Below are positions 14,068 through 22,386 of a stretch of DNA of 35,208 bases, one piece after another. Origin of the DNA: JAGQLF01 sp964635995. Its GTDB lineage: Bacteria; Patescibacteriota; Dojkabacteria; J137. The notes below the pieces were generated by a model, which made no database searches, was not told the DNA's origin, and saw only the letters and a list, made by a program, of their open reading frames with translations. The position numbers were made by a program, and so were the translations under genes. Location: the NCBI GenBank assembly GCA_964635995.1, contig CAZWRA010000010.1, positions 1-35,208 on the forward strand, written 5' to 3'. Every line of letters begins with the position of its first letter. Position 1 is the first letter of the stretch.

Positions 14068-16284
14068 TTATGAATAATTCAATAATGTATTTAATGCCTG
14101 AACGTTATAATCATTAATTTGAATATACTTTTTTGCACTTTCTTGTAACTTCTCTCTCAAAACTAAATCTTCTAAAACTTTTCTTAATCCAAATTCAATA
14201 TCATTTTGACTTGTAGACTCAATTTTTAAAACTTCAGATTCAAACTCACTAAACATTTTTATATCTGTAGTTATCGTTGGAGTTCCTGAAGCTAGTGCTT
14301 TAGAGATAGCGCTACTTGCCGATTCTCCAACATCTTTGTAAGGGAATAATATAATATCTGCAATCTGTAAAAGAATATATATTTGATCTTGAGAAAGGAA
14401 ATCTGGAATGAATAAAACATTATCATTTAGTCCTAACTCTTTAACCTTATTTTTTAGGAATTCAAAATCTGCATTTGCTTTTGTATTACTACTTACAACA
14501 GCGTTTACAACTAAATATAAAATCTCGGGATAATCTTTCTTTAATTCAGAAACTGCATTTATTACATTTTCAATATCTATTTTTTCAAGCACCATTTTCC
14601 CATGAGTAGCAATTATTGGTGATTTTTCTATTCCCAAAGCTTTTATAAGTCTTGTTTTTGAACGGGTTTTAATTATACTTCTTGGATGGTGGAATAGGAT
14701 TTTATTTGAAGTTTTAATGTGCTTAAAGTCTTCCTTGTTATGAATGAATAATTTATCTGCTAATCCTAGATTTTTACATTCAAAAGAAATATCAAAATTA
14801 GTACCTTTTACTGCATGAAGAGTTATATAAACATTTACATTATGTTCTTTGAGCATCACTATTAATTTATCTAGTGCGTTCGGAGAAAAGTTTATACCTG
14901 AGTGATATTGAATATGAATATGAGAAAGCTTATTTGCTTTTATAAAGTCTAATACCTCATTAAAATTTTCTTCTCCACTTTCCCAAAGTCTCACAACATT
15001 TTCTTTATCAGTTTCAATTCTAGAATCTATGTCTTTATTAGAAATATAGTATAGTTCATTAAATGCATTTTCAACCTTAGAATATAATTCTTTTGTATAG
15101 TCAGCAACACCATCCTCATTATTAAAGAATGATACAACTCCTGCATTATGATTTTTCAAATGGGTAATCTCAGATATCTCATTAACAAATTCTAGTGCAT
15201 TTTGAGCAGCATTTTTCCATGTAATTTCTTTCGCAGCATTTTTTGCTCTATCAATCATTTCTTTAATTTCAGCTGATTCATTATTAGATACAATAAATTT
15301 CATCTTTCCAGATAAATCAATTTCACTTGGTTCGGCCCAAACTGCTCCAATATTTGCCATTTCAGAATCTAATGCTTTTTCAATTTTGTAATCAATTAAT
15401 AAAGAGTTTCTTTCATTAGCAAAATCAAGGTAAGCACTGTAGTTAGTAGCAATAACTGGAATTTCATGAAACATAGCCTCTAAAATTGGAAGACCGAAAC
15501 CTTCAGCTCTTGATGGATAAACTGCACAATCACAAGAATGTAATAAATTAACCATATCCTGATCAGATACATCTGGAGATGTTATATGTTCTATCTCTGG
15601 ACTATTTTCATTTTTGTATTCATTAATTAAATCCTCTACTTGATTATCTGGACCTGGAAAACTTTTTATAACTAAACAAACATTATCTTCTTTAGAAAAT
15701 GTATTTAAGTAAGTTTTGATTAAGACATCAATTCCTTTTCTTTTTCTTGCAGAACTAACATGAAGAAATTTGAACTTCTTCTTGGTTTTAAGAGGATAGT
15801 CACCAGTAGCACTAACAATCATTCCTTCATCAATACCATTCCACACAACTTTAATAGGTACCTTTACTCCATTTTTTTGTAGAATATCTCGAACAAATTG
15901 TGAGGTTGCCATTACTCCATGTGCATACTTATTAATTTCATCTACCCAAATTTTTGGATATATTGTTTCCTCCCAAGGTATATAGAAGATCTTTGCTTTT
16001 GCCGGAAGATCTTTAAATCCATGAGGTACTAATCCTTCTTTAGGAAAGTCAAAATAGATAGCAACATCAGTTTCTTTCCTATCTTCTCTCCAAAGTTTTT
16101 TTAAGTAAGGGAATTTCTCTAGATCATTACTATCTGGCCATTTATCTATTCTTTCTTTAGATTGGTAAAGAGAAACTTCATATTCATCTTGAATTTCATC
16201 AAATGCTTTTGCAAGTCCCCTATTAACACGTGCAAAACTATAGTTTGTCGCAAAAGGCCCAATAATTTGTAACGTTTTACCCAT
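14068..16284 (-). CDS. Tandem two-domain family-4 glycosyltransferase
   Basis: The protein has about 738 residues and joins two GT-B (glycosyltransferase group 1/GT4) modules. Module 1 (~1-370) has FLHVSSARKRKGIDVLIKTY and the donor-site signature PSRAEGFGLPILEAMFHEIP. Module 2 (~380-738) starts GVVSFFNNEDGVADYTKELY and has FPYKDVGESASSAISKALAS, a looser donor motif without the EG.G..E pattern. Module 2 may therefore have altered or reduced activity. Such fusions add successive sugars to surface polysaccharide or glycoprotein. The preferred start is ATG 16282-16284 (MGKTLQIIGPFATN), because the GTG at 16299 lies upstream of the promoter's -10. It is transcribed alone and divergently from rpiB. 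Sugar specificity is unknown. Confidence 0.88.
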   Translation of the reverse strand: MGKTLQIIGPFATNYSFARVNRGLAKAFDEIQDEYEVSLYQSKERIDKWPDSNDLEKFPYLKKLWREDRKETDVAIYFDFPKEGLVPHGFKDLPAKAKIFYIPWEETIYPKIWVDEINKYAHGVMATSQFVRDILQKNGVKVPIKVVWNGIDEGMIVSATGDYPLKTKKKFKFLHVSSARKRKGIDVLIKTYLNTFSKEDNVCLVIKSFPGPDNQVEDLINEYKNENSPEIEHITSPDVSDQDMVNLLHSCDCAVYPSRAEGFGLPILEAMFHEIPVIATNYSAYLDFANERNSLLIDYKIEKALDSEMANIGAVWAEPSEIDLSGKMKFIVSNNESAEIKEMIDRAKNAAKEITWKNAAQNALEFVNEISEITHLKNHNAGVVSFFNNEDGVADYTKELYSKVENAFNELYYISNKDIDSRIETDKENVVRLWESGEENFNEVLDFIKANKLSHIHIQYHSGINFSPNALDKLIVMLKEHNVNVYITLHAVKGTNFDISFECKNLGLADKLFIHNKEDFKHIKTSNKILFHHPRSIIKTRSKTRLIKALGIEKSPIIATHGKMVLEKIDIENVINAVSELKKDYPEILYLVVNAVVSSNTKANADFEFLKNKVKELGLNDNVLFIPDFLSQDQIYILLQIADIILFPYKDVGESASSAISKALASGTPTITTDIKMFSEFESEVLKIESTSQNDIEFGLRKVLEDLVLREKLQESAKKYIQINDYNVQALNTLLNYS

Positions 16285-16289
16285 GTATA

Positions 16290-16298
16290 ATTTTAACA
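16290..16298 (-). promoter_or_regulatory. Glycosyltransferase promoter, predicted leaderless
   Basis: TGT-TAAAAT on the reverse strand ends 5 nt before the ATG at 16284. It matches the dnaG element in form and distance and decides the start codon choice, excluding the upstream GTG. Confidence 0.5.
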
Positions 16299-16329
16299 CT
16301 TAAACAAATTCTCTTACGAGAAGCTTGGG

Positions 16330-16387
16330 GTCCGGGGGATTCTCCGTCAAGCGTGTCAAAAAGCTATACATGAGAATCCCCCGGGAC
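16330..16387. repeat. GC-rich long inverted repeat
   Basis: GTCCGGGGGATTCTC (16330-16344) pairs with GAGAATCCCCCGGGAC (16372-16387), about 15 bp with one bulged C and a 27-nt loop, followed by five Ts on the plus strand. It lies between divergent genes, so it cannot terminate a neighbouring gene on the plus strand. Its base composition stands out from the AT-rich surroundings, which suggests a dispersed repeat element or a structured RNA. Confidence 0.7.
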
Positions 16388-16393
16388 TTTTTG

Positions 16394-16433
16394 CATACTT
16401 TTTGGTCACAAAAAGTATGAAATGAATTATACT
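16394..16433 (+). promoter_or_regulatory. Perfect 11-bp palindrome overlapping the rpiB promoter
   Basis: CATACTTTTTG (16394-16404), a 4-nt GTCA centre and CAAAAAGTATG (16409-16419) form a perfect inverted repeat. A -10 like TATACT (16428-16433) follows, 20 nt before the rpiB ATG. The -35 position (16405-16410, GTCACA) falls in the centre of the palindrome. It could be an operator for rpiB or part of the adjoining repeat element. Confidence 0.5.
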
Positions 16434-16453
16434 TACATAGTTAAAGAAACTTT

Positions 16454-16909
16454 ATGAAGCTCTATATCGGCTCAGACCACGGAGGGTTTGAATTAAAAAC
16501 TAGCATTATTAAACAACTGAAAGACCAATACGAAATTGAAGACCTAGGTCCTTTTGAACTAGACTCTGAAGATGACTATCCAGACTATGCTATAAAAGTA
16601 GCTGATGCTGTAAGATGCTCTGAGGGCGGTGCATTAGGAATCTTAATTTGTAGATCAGGGAATGGAGTTTGTATTGCTGCGAATAAAGTTAAAAATGCTT
16701 ATGCTGCCCTTTGCTTTACGATTGAGCACGCTAAGAAAGCAGTTGAGCATGATAATGCAAATATATGCTGTCTTGATTCTGATTACGAAGGAGAAGATCC
16801 TATCGAAATCATTAATGCATTTCTAAACTCGGAATTTGAGGGAATGGATTCAAGGCATGGAAGGCGTTTCCGAAAGGTTAAAGCCATTGAAGAGAAATTC
16901 TTTAATTAA
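16454..16909 (+). CDS. rpiB: Ribose-5-phosphate isomerase B family protein
   Basis: RpiB interconverts ribose 5-phosphate and ribulose 5-phosphate in the pentose phosphate pathway. The 151-residue protein has the family opening MKLYIGSDHGGFELKTSIIK, the phosphate/active-site segment GILICRSGNGVCIAANK and YAALCFTIEHAKKAVEHDNA. The Cys after LI corresponds to the catalytic Cys of RpiB. The next residues read RSGNG where GTGIG is usual, so some change of substrate among RpiB/LacAB relatives is possible. Its stop overlaps the stop of the convergent gene by 3 nt. Confidence 0.9.
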   Translation: MKLYIGSDHGGFELKTSIIKQLKDQYEIEDLGPFELDSEDDYPDYAIKVADAVRCSEGGALGILICRSGNGVCIAANKVKNAYAALCFTIEHAKKAVEHDNANICCLDSDYEGEDPIEIINAFLNSEFEGMDSRHGRRFRKVKAIEEKFFN

Positions 16910-19355
16910 TCACAGTTCCTATTTTCTCCATACTTTAAAGAAAAAAGAACATAGTCGACAATCTTATCATCATTTAAATCTACACCTCTACACGATCCGT
17001 ATGTTTCAGAATCTGAACAAGTATACTTATATTTAGAAGCAAAGTTTTTTTGATCCTTAAAAGTAAATTTACCGTCATTATCAATATCTGCAGGACCACA
17101 TATAATTGTACCGTAGTTTCCTGCACCCCCGCCTCCTCCATTTGTTCCTTCATCTTCTGAGATAGTAGGTTCTTCGAGTATTTGTACAGAACCTGAAGGA
17201 TATACTCCATCAGAAAGTGATGGTTCGCCTGAGTTTGTAGCATTTGTATCTAAGTTATAAAGTCGTAAATTATTTCTGTTTGGTTGGGGAATAAATAATT
17301 CAATGTTGTAAGTTCCAGTTGTAATATTTGAAGGAACTGTTTTTGTATCTATAAACTCAGAAGGATCATTTATCCCTCTAACGATATCATATGTAGGAAA
17401 CAGTTTAGTAAAATTTGCTTCTTCTAACTCTACTGTAAAAGTTTTAGATGAATCTGAAGTATTCGTAAATCTTAAATTTGTAGTTCAATTTTCATATGTA
17501 GGAACATTTCCATAATTTGAAATTAGTGTTTTAACTTTAAACTCATCGCCAATCCCTAAAACACGATCAAACGAAATTGAATTTAAAACATATTTATAAC
17601 CTAATGATTTTCCTAGATCTGTAAATTCTTCTTGTTGATTTGAATTCAGAGATCCCCAAGTTATTGTATTTCCATTTCCTAAAGTTGTAAGTTTAAGTGA
17701 ATTTCTCTCAAGCATAGTTTGTAAAAAACTACATTTGGATCTAATCCTGAATCTCCAGTCCCAAAAAATTCACCTAGACTTGGAGCAACTTTCCATGATT
17801 TATCAAAAGCTTTCCATAATTCATAATGATGTAGAACAGAAGTATTTGGACCATTCCTACTATATCCGTATCCATCAAGTCTTGTTCCTACTTTAAATCC
17901 AGCATTATTCTCAGGAAGACTTGTAGCATAAACATAGGCATACTCACTACCAGTTCTAAGAACTAACTGCGTATTTCTAAAAGTATCTGTAAACATATCT
18001 ACATATTCTTCAAGAATTGCTGTGTCAGTTACAGTTTCAGCACAACCACAATTCCATTCTCCAAATCTCCCAAACATACCTAAATCAACCCAAGCGATTT
18101 TAGGATGACCATCAAATTCTTCTGCTAGAGCTTCTACAAATAGCCTAGCACGCTCTATTAAATACTCATTATCCCAGTCTGGAACTCCAGTGAAATTATT
18201 ATTGCAAGAATTTGTACATGACATTTTTCTATCTTCAAGATAAGTTGGAAGAACATTTCCAACATCTCTCATCATTCGAACTCTAAAAGCAAATTTTCCT
18301 CCTTCAGGAAGATCATCAATTCTCTCTTGAATTAGACTAAAATCATAAACTCCCATCGAAGGCTCTAAATCCTCCCATTGAAACCTTCTATATCGATCTA
18401 CTGTTCCAGTGAAGTTTGGATTTACCTGTTGACTGTCTGTCCAATTATGAAGCGCTGTGTATGGATTATTTGTAATTAAAGTCTTATCGGAAATCTCAGG
18501 AATTGAAAGTGTGGTTACTTCTGAAAAGTTATTACTATTATTGTCTTCACCATGTTGAATAATTAAACTTGGAGGATTCTTACCAGAAGCTTCTTTCGAA
18601 TAAAACTCTAAAGGTTTAGTTTGGAAATCCCTATAACTTTCTAATGCAATTACAAATTCGTATCCTAAGTATTTAGATAAATCATCTGTTAAATCAATTT
18701 GAATTACGCTTTCATCATTAACCCCAGTTGAAATTACTGATGCATTGTATTCATTTTCTAAAGCTACTGATGTAGTATTCTTTGCAATAAATTCATGAAT
18801 AATAGGATACTCATAAACAACTAGAATATTTTCATCTAAAGTTTGACCTGTATCTGGATGTTTATAAAGAGCTTGATTGTAGGTTAGGGAATTTTCCTGC
18901 CAATTTCTATATGGCATTGCTCTAACGACTTTAATATAATACTCGTTATTGCTTGCAATAGCTTGATTATCCGCATCTGTAGTATGAAGCTGTAAAATTA
19001 TCCTACATCCACTACAGTCTACTGTTCTATTAACTAATGAAGGTTGTGAAGTATTTCTTAAATCAAAATGTAAATAGGATACAAAATGATCTGTATTTTG
19101 ATCTATTTCAAGTTTTCTCACTTTTAATGTGTTTTGAGATCCGAAAGATTGATTAGGCTGATTTTTACTTACATAAGTATCTCTTGTTGTTACAACATTT
19201 GTAACCGAAGTACCTTCAACTAACGCTACACTTTTATTTCGAACTTCTGTTTCTTTTTTATTGAGAGATACAAAGCTTATTAATAAAGCTACTAGAAGAA
19301 GAATTATTGTAAAGCCTATATTTTTGAAAGAATTTTTTTTAATAAATGAATTCAT
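16906..19355 (-). pseudogene. Surface glycosidase-like DUF4832-type protein with dockerin-like tail, frameshift and in-frame TGA
   Basis: Restoring one base gives a frame of ~816 codons. It has a signal anchor (residues ~14-31), then a DNRLRE/CBM96-like beta domain (~55-275: DTYVSKNQPNQSFGS, WQENSLTYNQA). A TIM-barrel region follows (RYRRFQWEDLEPSMGVYDFS, DGHPKIAWVDLGMFGRFGEW) like DUF4832/GH42-type glycosidases. Then come a DUF4832 Ig-like domain, a Gly-rich linker and two EF-hand/dockerin-like loops (DIDNDGKFTFKD, DLNDDKIVDY). The frame breaks near 17727-17732 in a T6 run of the coding strand; T7 would read NVVFLQTMLERN. TGA at 17485-17487 interrupts YEN-TTNLRFTN, and the frame then stays open for 192 codons to TAA at 16906-16908. 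Only these two lesions are present, so it is either recent decay, a sequencing error or recoding. Confidence 0.75.
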
Positions 19356-19405
19356 GACTTACAATCTATTTTTTCCATTTCTATAGAAAAATTGCAAGAA
19401 GAAAT

Positions 19406-20161
19406 TTACAATAAACATTCAAAATTTAAGATACCTGTCTCTTCAGTTGCAGGACACTCTCCATTCAATCTTCGTGTAAAGAAATAACCCTCCTGTACTT
19501 TAGGAACTGAATCTATTGGATTTGTTGGAAGATAATTCTTACTTGTTAGTCCCCAGATCATAATCATGAATATGTAAAGAATCACAAGTGTAATCATAGT
19601 AAAGGTAATTCTTTTAACTTGATTGTTTAGAGGGTTAAGAATTCTTTTTAACTTTTGAATTAGTTTAATGCTTTCGCTTTTTTTAATCTGCTCAATAATG
19701 TTTGGTGCTAAGAACAATGAAAGTCCAAGACCAAAAAATGATCCGGTCAGAAATCTTAAAAAATTATTACTAAAGTATCCAATATTGGAAATTTCTCCAG
19801 CCTCGTTTAGGTTTCCAAATGTAAATAATGTTTGAATTCCTCCGTCTAATGCAATTGGGAGAATAAAAATAATTAAATACAAAAAATTAATTTGTTTTAA
19901 AAATCTAAATTTATATAGAACTGCGCCAATAAAAAATCCTATCCAAATACCTGTATCTCTTGCGCACCATGCATATTGATGATCAAAAATATGTATTGAT
20001 CTAGTATGAAATTGATGACAAAAGAAACTATAAATTAAATATATTTTTTCAGAAAGTTCATTAAGTCCTATTGTACTTAGAATAGGAGCTAGTATTGGAA
20101 GTGATGCAATAAGGAAAATAAATGAAAAGAAATAGAAATCAATTGATTTTAAAATCCTCAT
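19406..20161 (-). CDS. DUF2085 family membrane protein
   Basis: The 251-residue protein has several hydrophobic segments (about 10-32, 84-105, 135-155, 190-208). The DUF2085 signature is clear: FFCHQFHTRSIHIFDHQYAW, then CARDTGIWIGFFIG, with its conserved CHQ...RS and CAR-TG elements. The Cys and His residues could bind a metal or cofactor; the family's function is unknown. The C-terminal ~45 residues (after KNYLPTNP) are exterior or cytosolic and contain two further Cys. The start ATG overlaps the pyrH stop (ATGA at 20158-20161), so it is translated with pyrH. Confidence 0.85.
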   Translation of the reverse strand: MRILKSIDFYFFSFIFLIASLPILAPILSTIGLNELSEKIYLIYSFFCHQFHTRSIHIFDHQYAWCARDTGIWIGFFIGAVLYKFRFLKQINFLYLIIFILPIALDGGIQTLFTFGNLNEAGEISNIGYFSNNFLRFLTGSFFGLGLSLFLAPNIIEQIKKSESIKLIQKLKRILNPLNNQVKRITFTMITLVILYIFMIMIWGLTSKNYLPTNPIDSVPKVQEGYFFTRRLNGECPATEETGILNFECLL

Positions 20162-20859
20162 GGATGGATTATTGTACCGGTAAAATTTTCTTCTTTGATA
20201 GTTTTAATTATATTGTTTAAATCTGAACCGTCAATAATAATAAAAGTTAATCCCATTTTCTGAGCTTTGAGAGCTGCAATTGGATCAACTGGAACAGCCA
20301 TTTTAGGAGTGAACTCATTTGTTTTTAAAATATCTTTTCGATAAGTATTCCAATCAAGATCCTCATACTTTATTGCTTCAGGATTTTTTTTAGGATCATC
20401 ACTATAAACTCCATCAACATTCTTAAGACTTATTATTCTTTTTGATCCAGTTCTTTTTGCCATTAAAACAGCATCATAATCACTCGAATGACCTGGATCT
20501 GCTGCTCCAACAACTAAAAAGTTTTTTTCAAATTCTAAATTATGTTCTTCATTAACTGCCTGTCCTGTAATTGCTATGTCTTCAGCTGAATCACCTAATG
20601 CTATTCTCATCATAACTGCATTGTGATTACATGCAGAAGTTCCAATCCAATTTATCTCTCTTTCATTTCCTCCATTTTCTCTTACTAATTCTTGATACTT
20701 CTTAGCTAATCCTCCACCACCAATACTTAATACAAATTTATATTGATCTAAAAGAGTTTCTAATGTCTCTTTAATTTTAAGAGCAGCACTATAATCAAAT
20801 AAAGTCTCAGTAGAAGGTGAAAGAATAGATCCACCAATTTTTAAAACAACAGTCTCCAT
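20158..20859 (-). CDS. pyrH: UMP kinase (archaeal-type) or related amino-acid kinase-family protein
   Basis: UMP kinase phosphorylates UMP to UDP. The 233-residue protein has the amino-acid kinase fold: VVLKIGGSILSP for ATP/phosphate binding, VLSIGGGGLAKKYQE, then VGAADPGHSSDYDAVLMAKR and IISLKNVDGVYSDDPKKNPE. The PGHSSDYDA segment and the overall pattern fit the archaeal/alternative UMP kinase subgroup better than the E. coli-type PyrH; this assignment is from memory of the motifs. It ends with TGA, showing that TGA is a normal stop here. An extended -10 (TGA-TATAAT) lies 22 nt upstream. Confidence 0.85.
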   Translation of the reverse strand: METVVLKIGGSILSPSTETLFDYSAALKIKETLETLLDQYKFVLSIGGGGLAKKYQELVRENGGNEREINWIGTSACNHNAVMMRIALGDSAEDIAITGQAVNEEHNLEFEKNFLVVGAADPGHSSDYDAVLMAKRTGSKRIISLKNVDGVYSDDPKKNPEAIKYEDLDWNTYRKDILKTNEFTPKMAVPVDPIAALKAQKMGLTFIIIDGSDLNNIIKTIKEENFTGTIIHP

Positions 20860-20881
20860 TAAAATTTTTTATAATCTCGGC

Positions 20882-20890
20882 ATTATATCA
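20882..20890 (-). promoter_or_regulatory. pyrH promoter (extended -10)
   Basis: TGA-TATAAT on the reverse strand, 22 nt before the pyrH ATG, in the 42-nt gap after the preceding hypothetical gene. Confidence 0.5.
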
Positions 20891-20901
20891 AAAAGAAATT
20901 A

Positions 20902-21285
20902 CTATGAATGAATTTCTTCTAAAGCAGCTTTAAAAGCTTTGATTCTTATCTGTTTTAACCATCTAAGTCCTGCGATTTCGTTCTCTAAAGGTTTCTTTGG
21001 ATTTTTCCATGTTTCAGCTACTCTACTACTCCCAGTTTTTTTAGCTTCTCTTAAACAAATTGCATCAGTAAGAGCATTTAAAAAAGAATCTTTGCCTAAA
21101 TCTAATCCAAAGTTTTCTTTCATATACCTCTCAAATCCATGACAAATTGTAAAATGAATCAAAACTAAAGGATCTTCAGTTTCAATTTGAGTGTGACCCC
21201 AGATTACTCTATCGAAACTTTTATCACCATCTTTAGGTTGAATATTACGATCATCCCAGTATAAAGAACTTCCATCAGCCATCAT
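20902..21285 (-). CDS. Hypothetical soluble protein, pair member 2
   Basis: This encodes 127 residues with no signal sequence or membrane segment. It is Trp- and His-rich in its first half (SLYWDDRNIQPKDGDKSF, RVIWGHTQIETEDPLVLIHF, TICHGFERYMKENF) and helical and basic at the end. The pattern of a helical domain with conserved-looking Asp, His and Cys is enzyme-like, but I recognise no family. Its start (ATGATG) overlaps the stop of the upstream gene (TGA at 21282-21284), so the pair is translationally coupled. Confidence 0.75.
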   Translation of the reverse strand: MMADGSSLYWDDRNIQPKDGDKSFDRVIWGHTQIETEDPLVLIHFTICHGFERYMKENFGLDLGKDSFLNALTDAICLREAKKTGSSRVAETWKNPKKPLENEIAGLRWLKQIRIKAFKAALEEIHS

Positions 21286-21647
21286 TCTAAAAATGCATTT
21301 AAAGCCTTATCTAAACCCTCACTTTTTAATGTCAATAAATCATTAACAACTTTATATTTGTTATCGCCAAGAGGGTTTACTGCATCTCTTGTTTTAGCAT
21401 GTGATGCACTACTTGAACCAACGCCAGACTGCTCTTTTAAACTATCATAAATTTCATGTGCTCTTTCAATTAACTGAAGGTCATCATTTGTAAAACTCAT
21501 TATATCTCGTATTAAACCAAGATAGTCAAAGTATATTCTCGCTACCTCTCTAGGATTATTTACTGCATAGTCAATAGACTCAGATATCTGAGGTATTGAA
21601 TTATCCTGAGATAGCTTAGTTGTAGAAAAATCTATATTGTCCTGCAT
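21282..21647 (-). CDS. Hypothetical soluble protein, pair member 1
   Basis: From the ATG at 21647 this gives 121 residues (a GTG at 21659 would add four). It is mostly helical and acidic, with no membrane segment: SIDYAVNNPREVARIYFDYL, then IMSFTNDDLQLIERAHEIYD, and a Ser-rich loop (GVGSSSASHAK) before a final helix. No family was recognised. It overlaps the following gene by 4 nt, which suggests the two products act together, for example as a complex. It has its own extended -10 promoter within the end of the upstream disrupted gene. Confidence 0.7.
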   Translation of the reverse strand: MQDNIDFSTTKLSQDNSIPQISESIDYAVNNPREVARIYFDYLGLIRDIMSFTNDDLQLIERAHEIYDSLKEQSGVGSSSASHAKTRDAVNPLGDNKYKVVNDLLTLKSEGLDKALNAFLE

Positions 21648-21680
21648 TGTACTTATCACATCAAAAAATTAAACTGTGGG

Positions 21681-21689
21681 ATTATAACA
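21681..21689 (-). promoter_or_regulatory. Promoter of the hypothetical gene pair (extended -10)
   Basis: TGT-TATAAT on the reverse strand, 33 nt upstream of the ATG at 21647. No clear -35 was seen. Confidence 0.5.
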
Positions 21690-21699
21690 GAATAATTTT

Positions 21700-22369
21700 C
21701 TAGCTTTCTAATACTAAAGATCGTTTTCTGAAGTAGAGAAATATGAAATATGCTGAAAACAAGGTTAAGATATGCCAAAGACCATGACCTATAAAGACCC
21801 CCTGTGAACATAGTTCTCCAGTATAGTCTAAATTCCAGAAGAGAAATGCTATTAGGGCAATTACTAATGATAAAAAGAAATACCTTACATCTCCAGTTTC
21901 ATGTCTCTGAATTAGTAGTATCTCTAAAACTAATCCCAAAATTCCAACTAAAAAGAATAACGCAGCTCCAGCGATGCTGATATTACTAAAAATAAAGTAT
22001 ATCAATGAGAATAAAATGAATCCTGCAACTGTAAAAAAAGAAAACTTTCTTTTTTAATAACTTCTAAACATACTAACTGTAATGCAATTAATGATGAAAT
22101 AGTTGCGAACATAATCATAAACTCTAGTAGTAGTAAGATTTGTAGATCAAACATATGATAAAATATTGAAGAAAGACCTGTTAAAAACATCAAAACTCCA
22201 TAAAGAGTTCTGAACTTTTTTCCTGCTTTTTATCTCTTAAAATAATTATCGATAAAATTAAGAAGGGAAATCCAACTGCTGTATTAATTGGCTGGTTAAT
22301 AAGTCCAGTTGTCCTACCAGTCTCACACCATATCATGTTTGATTTAGAAAAAAGATTTGTAAGGCTCAA
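21700..22369 (-). pseudogene. Ceramidase/CREST-family membrane hydrolase broken by two frameshifts
   Basis: Adding one A in each of two A6 runs (coding strand, near 22214-22219 and 22052-22057) gives one ~223-residue multi-pass protein. It starts at TTG 22369 or ATG 22336 with MIWCETGRTTGLINQPINTA, typical of the family's CE...PvNT opening. The joins read DKKQEKKFRTLYGVLMFLTG and EVIKKRKFSFFTVAG. GLSSIFYHMF supplies the Ser and His, and GELCSQGVFIGHGLWHILTL the C-terminal GHxxWH pair expected to bind zinc. The usual Asp after the first His appears replaced by Glu (LLEFMIMFAT). The three fragments are otherwise undecayed. Relatives hydrolyse amide bonds of lipids or act as receptors; the substrate here is unknown. 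Confidence 0.78.
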
Positions 22370-22386
22370 TGTTTAAATTTTAATTG

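Noticed and set aside
16372..16392. Plus-strand terminator at the GC-rich hairpin
   Set aside because: Despite the T tract, no plus-strand gene lies upstream; the nearest gene to the left is on the reverse strand.
16980..17243. Reverse-strand open frame of 87 codons
   Set aside because: It is out of frame with the surface-protein tail, which reads through the same bases with a credible dockerin-like ending.
17482..17490. Reassignment of TGA to an amino acid (as in Gracilibacteria/SR1)
   Set aside because: TGA ends pyrH and two neighbouring frames in normal ATGA overlaps, and no other conserved gene here has an in-frame TGA.
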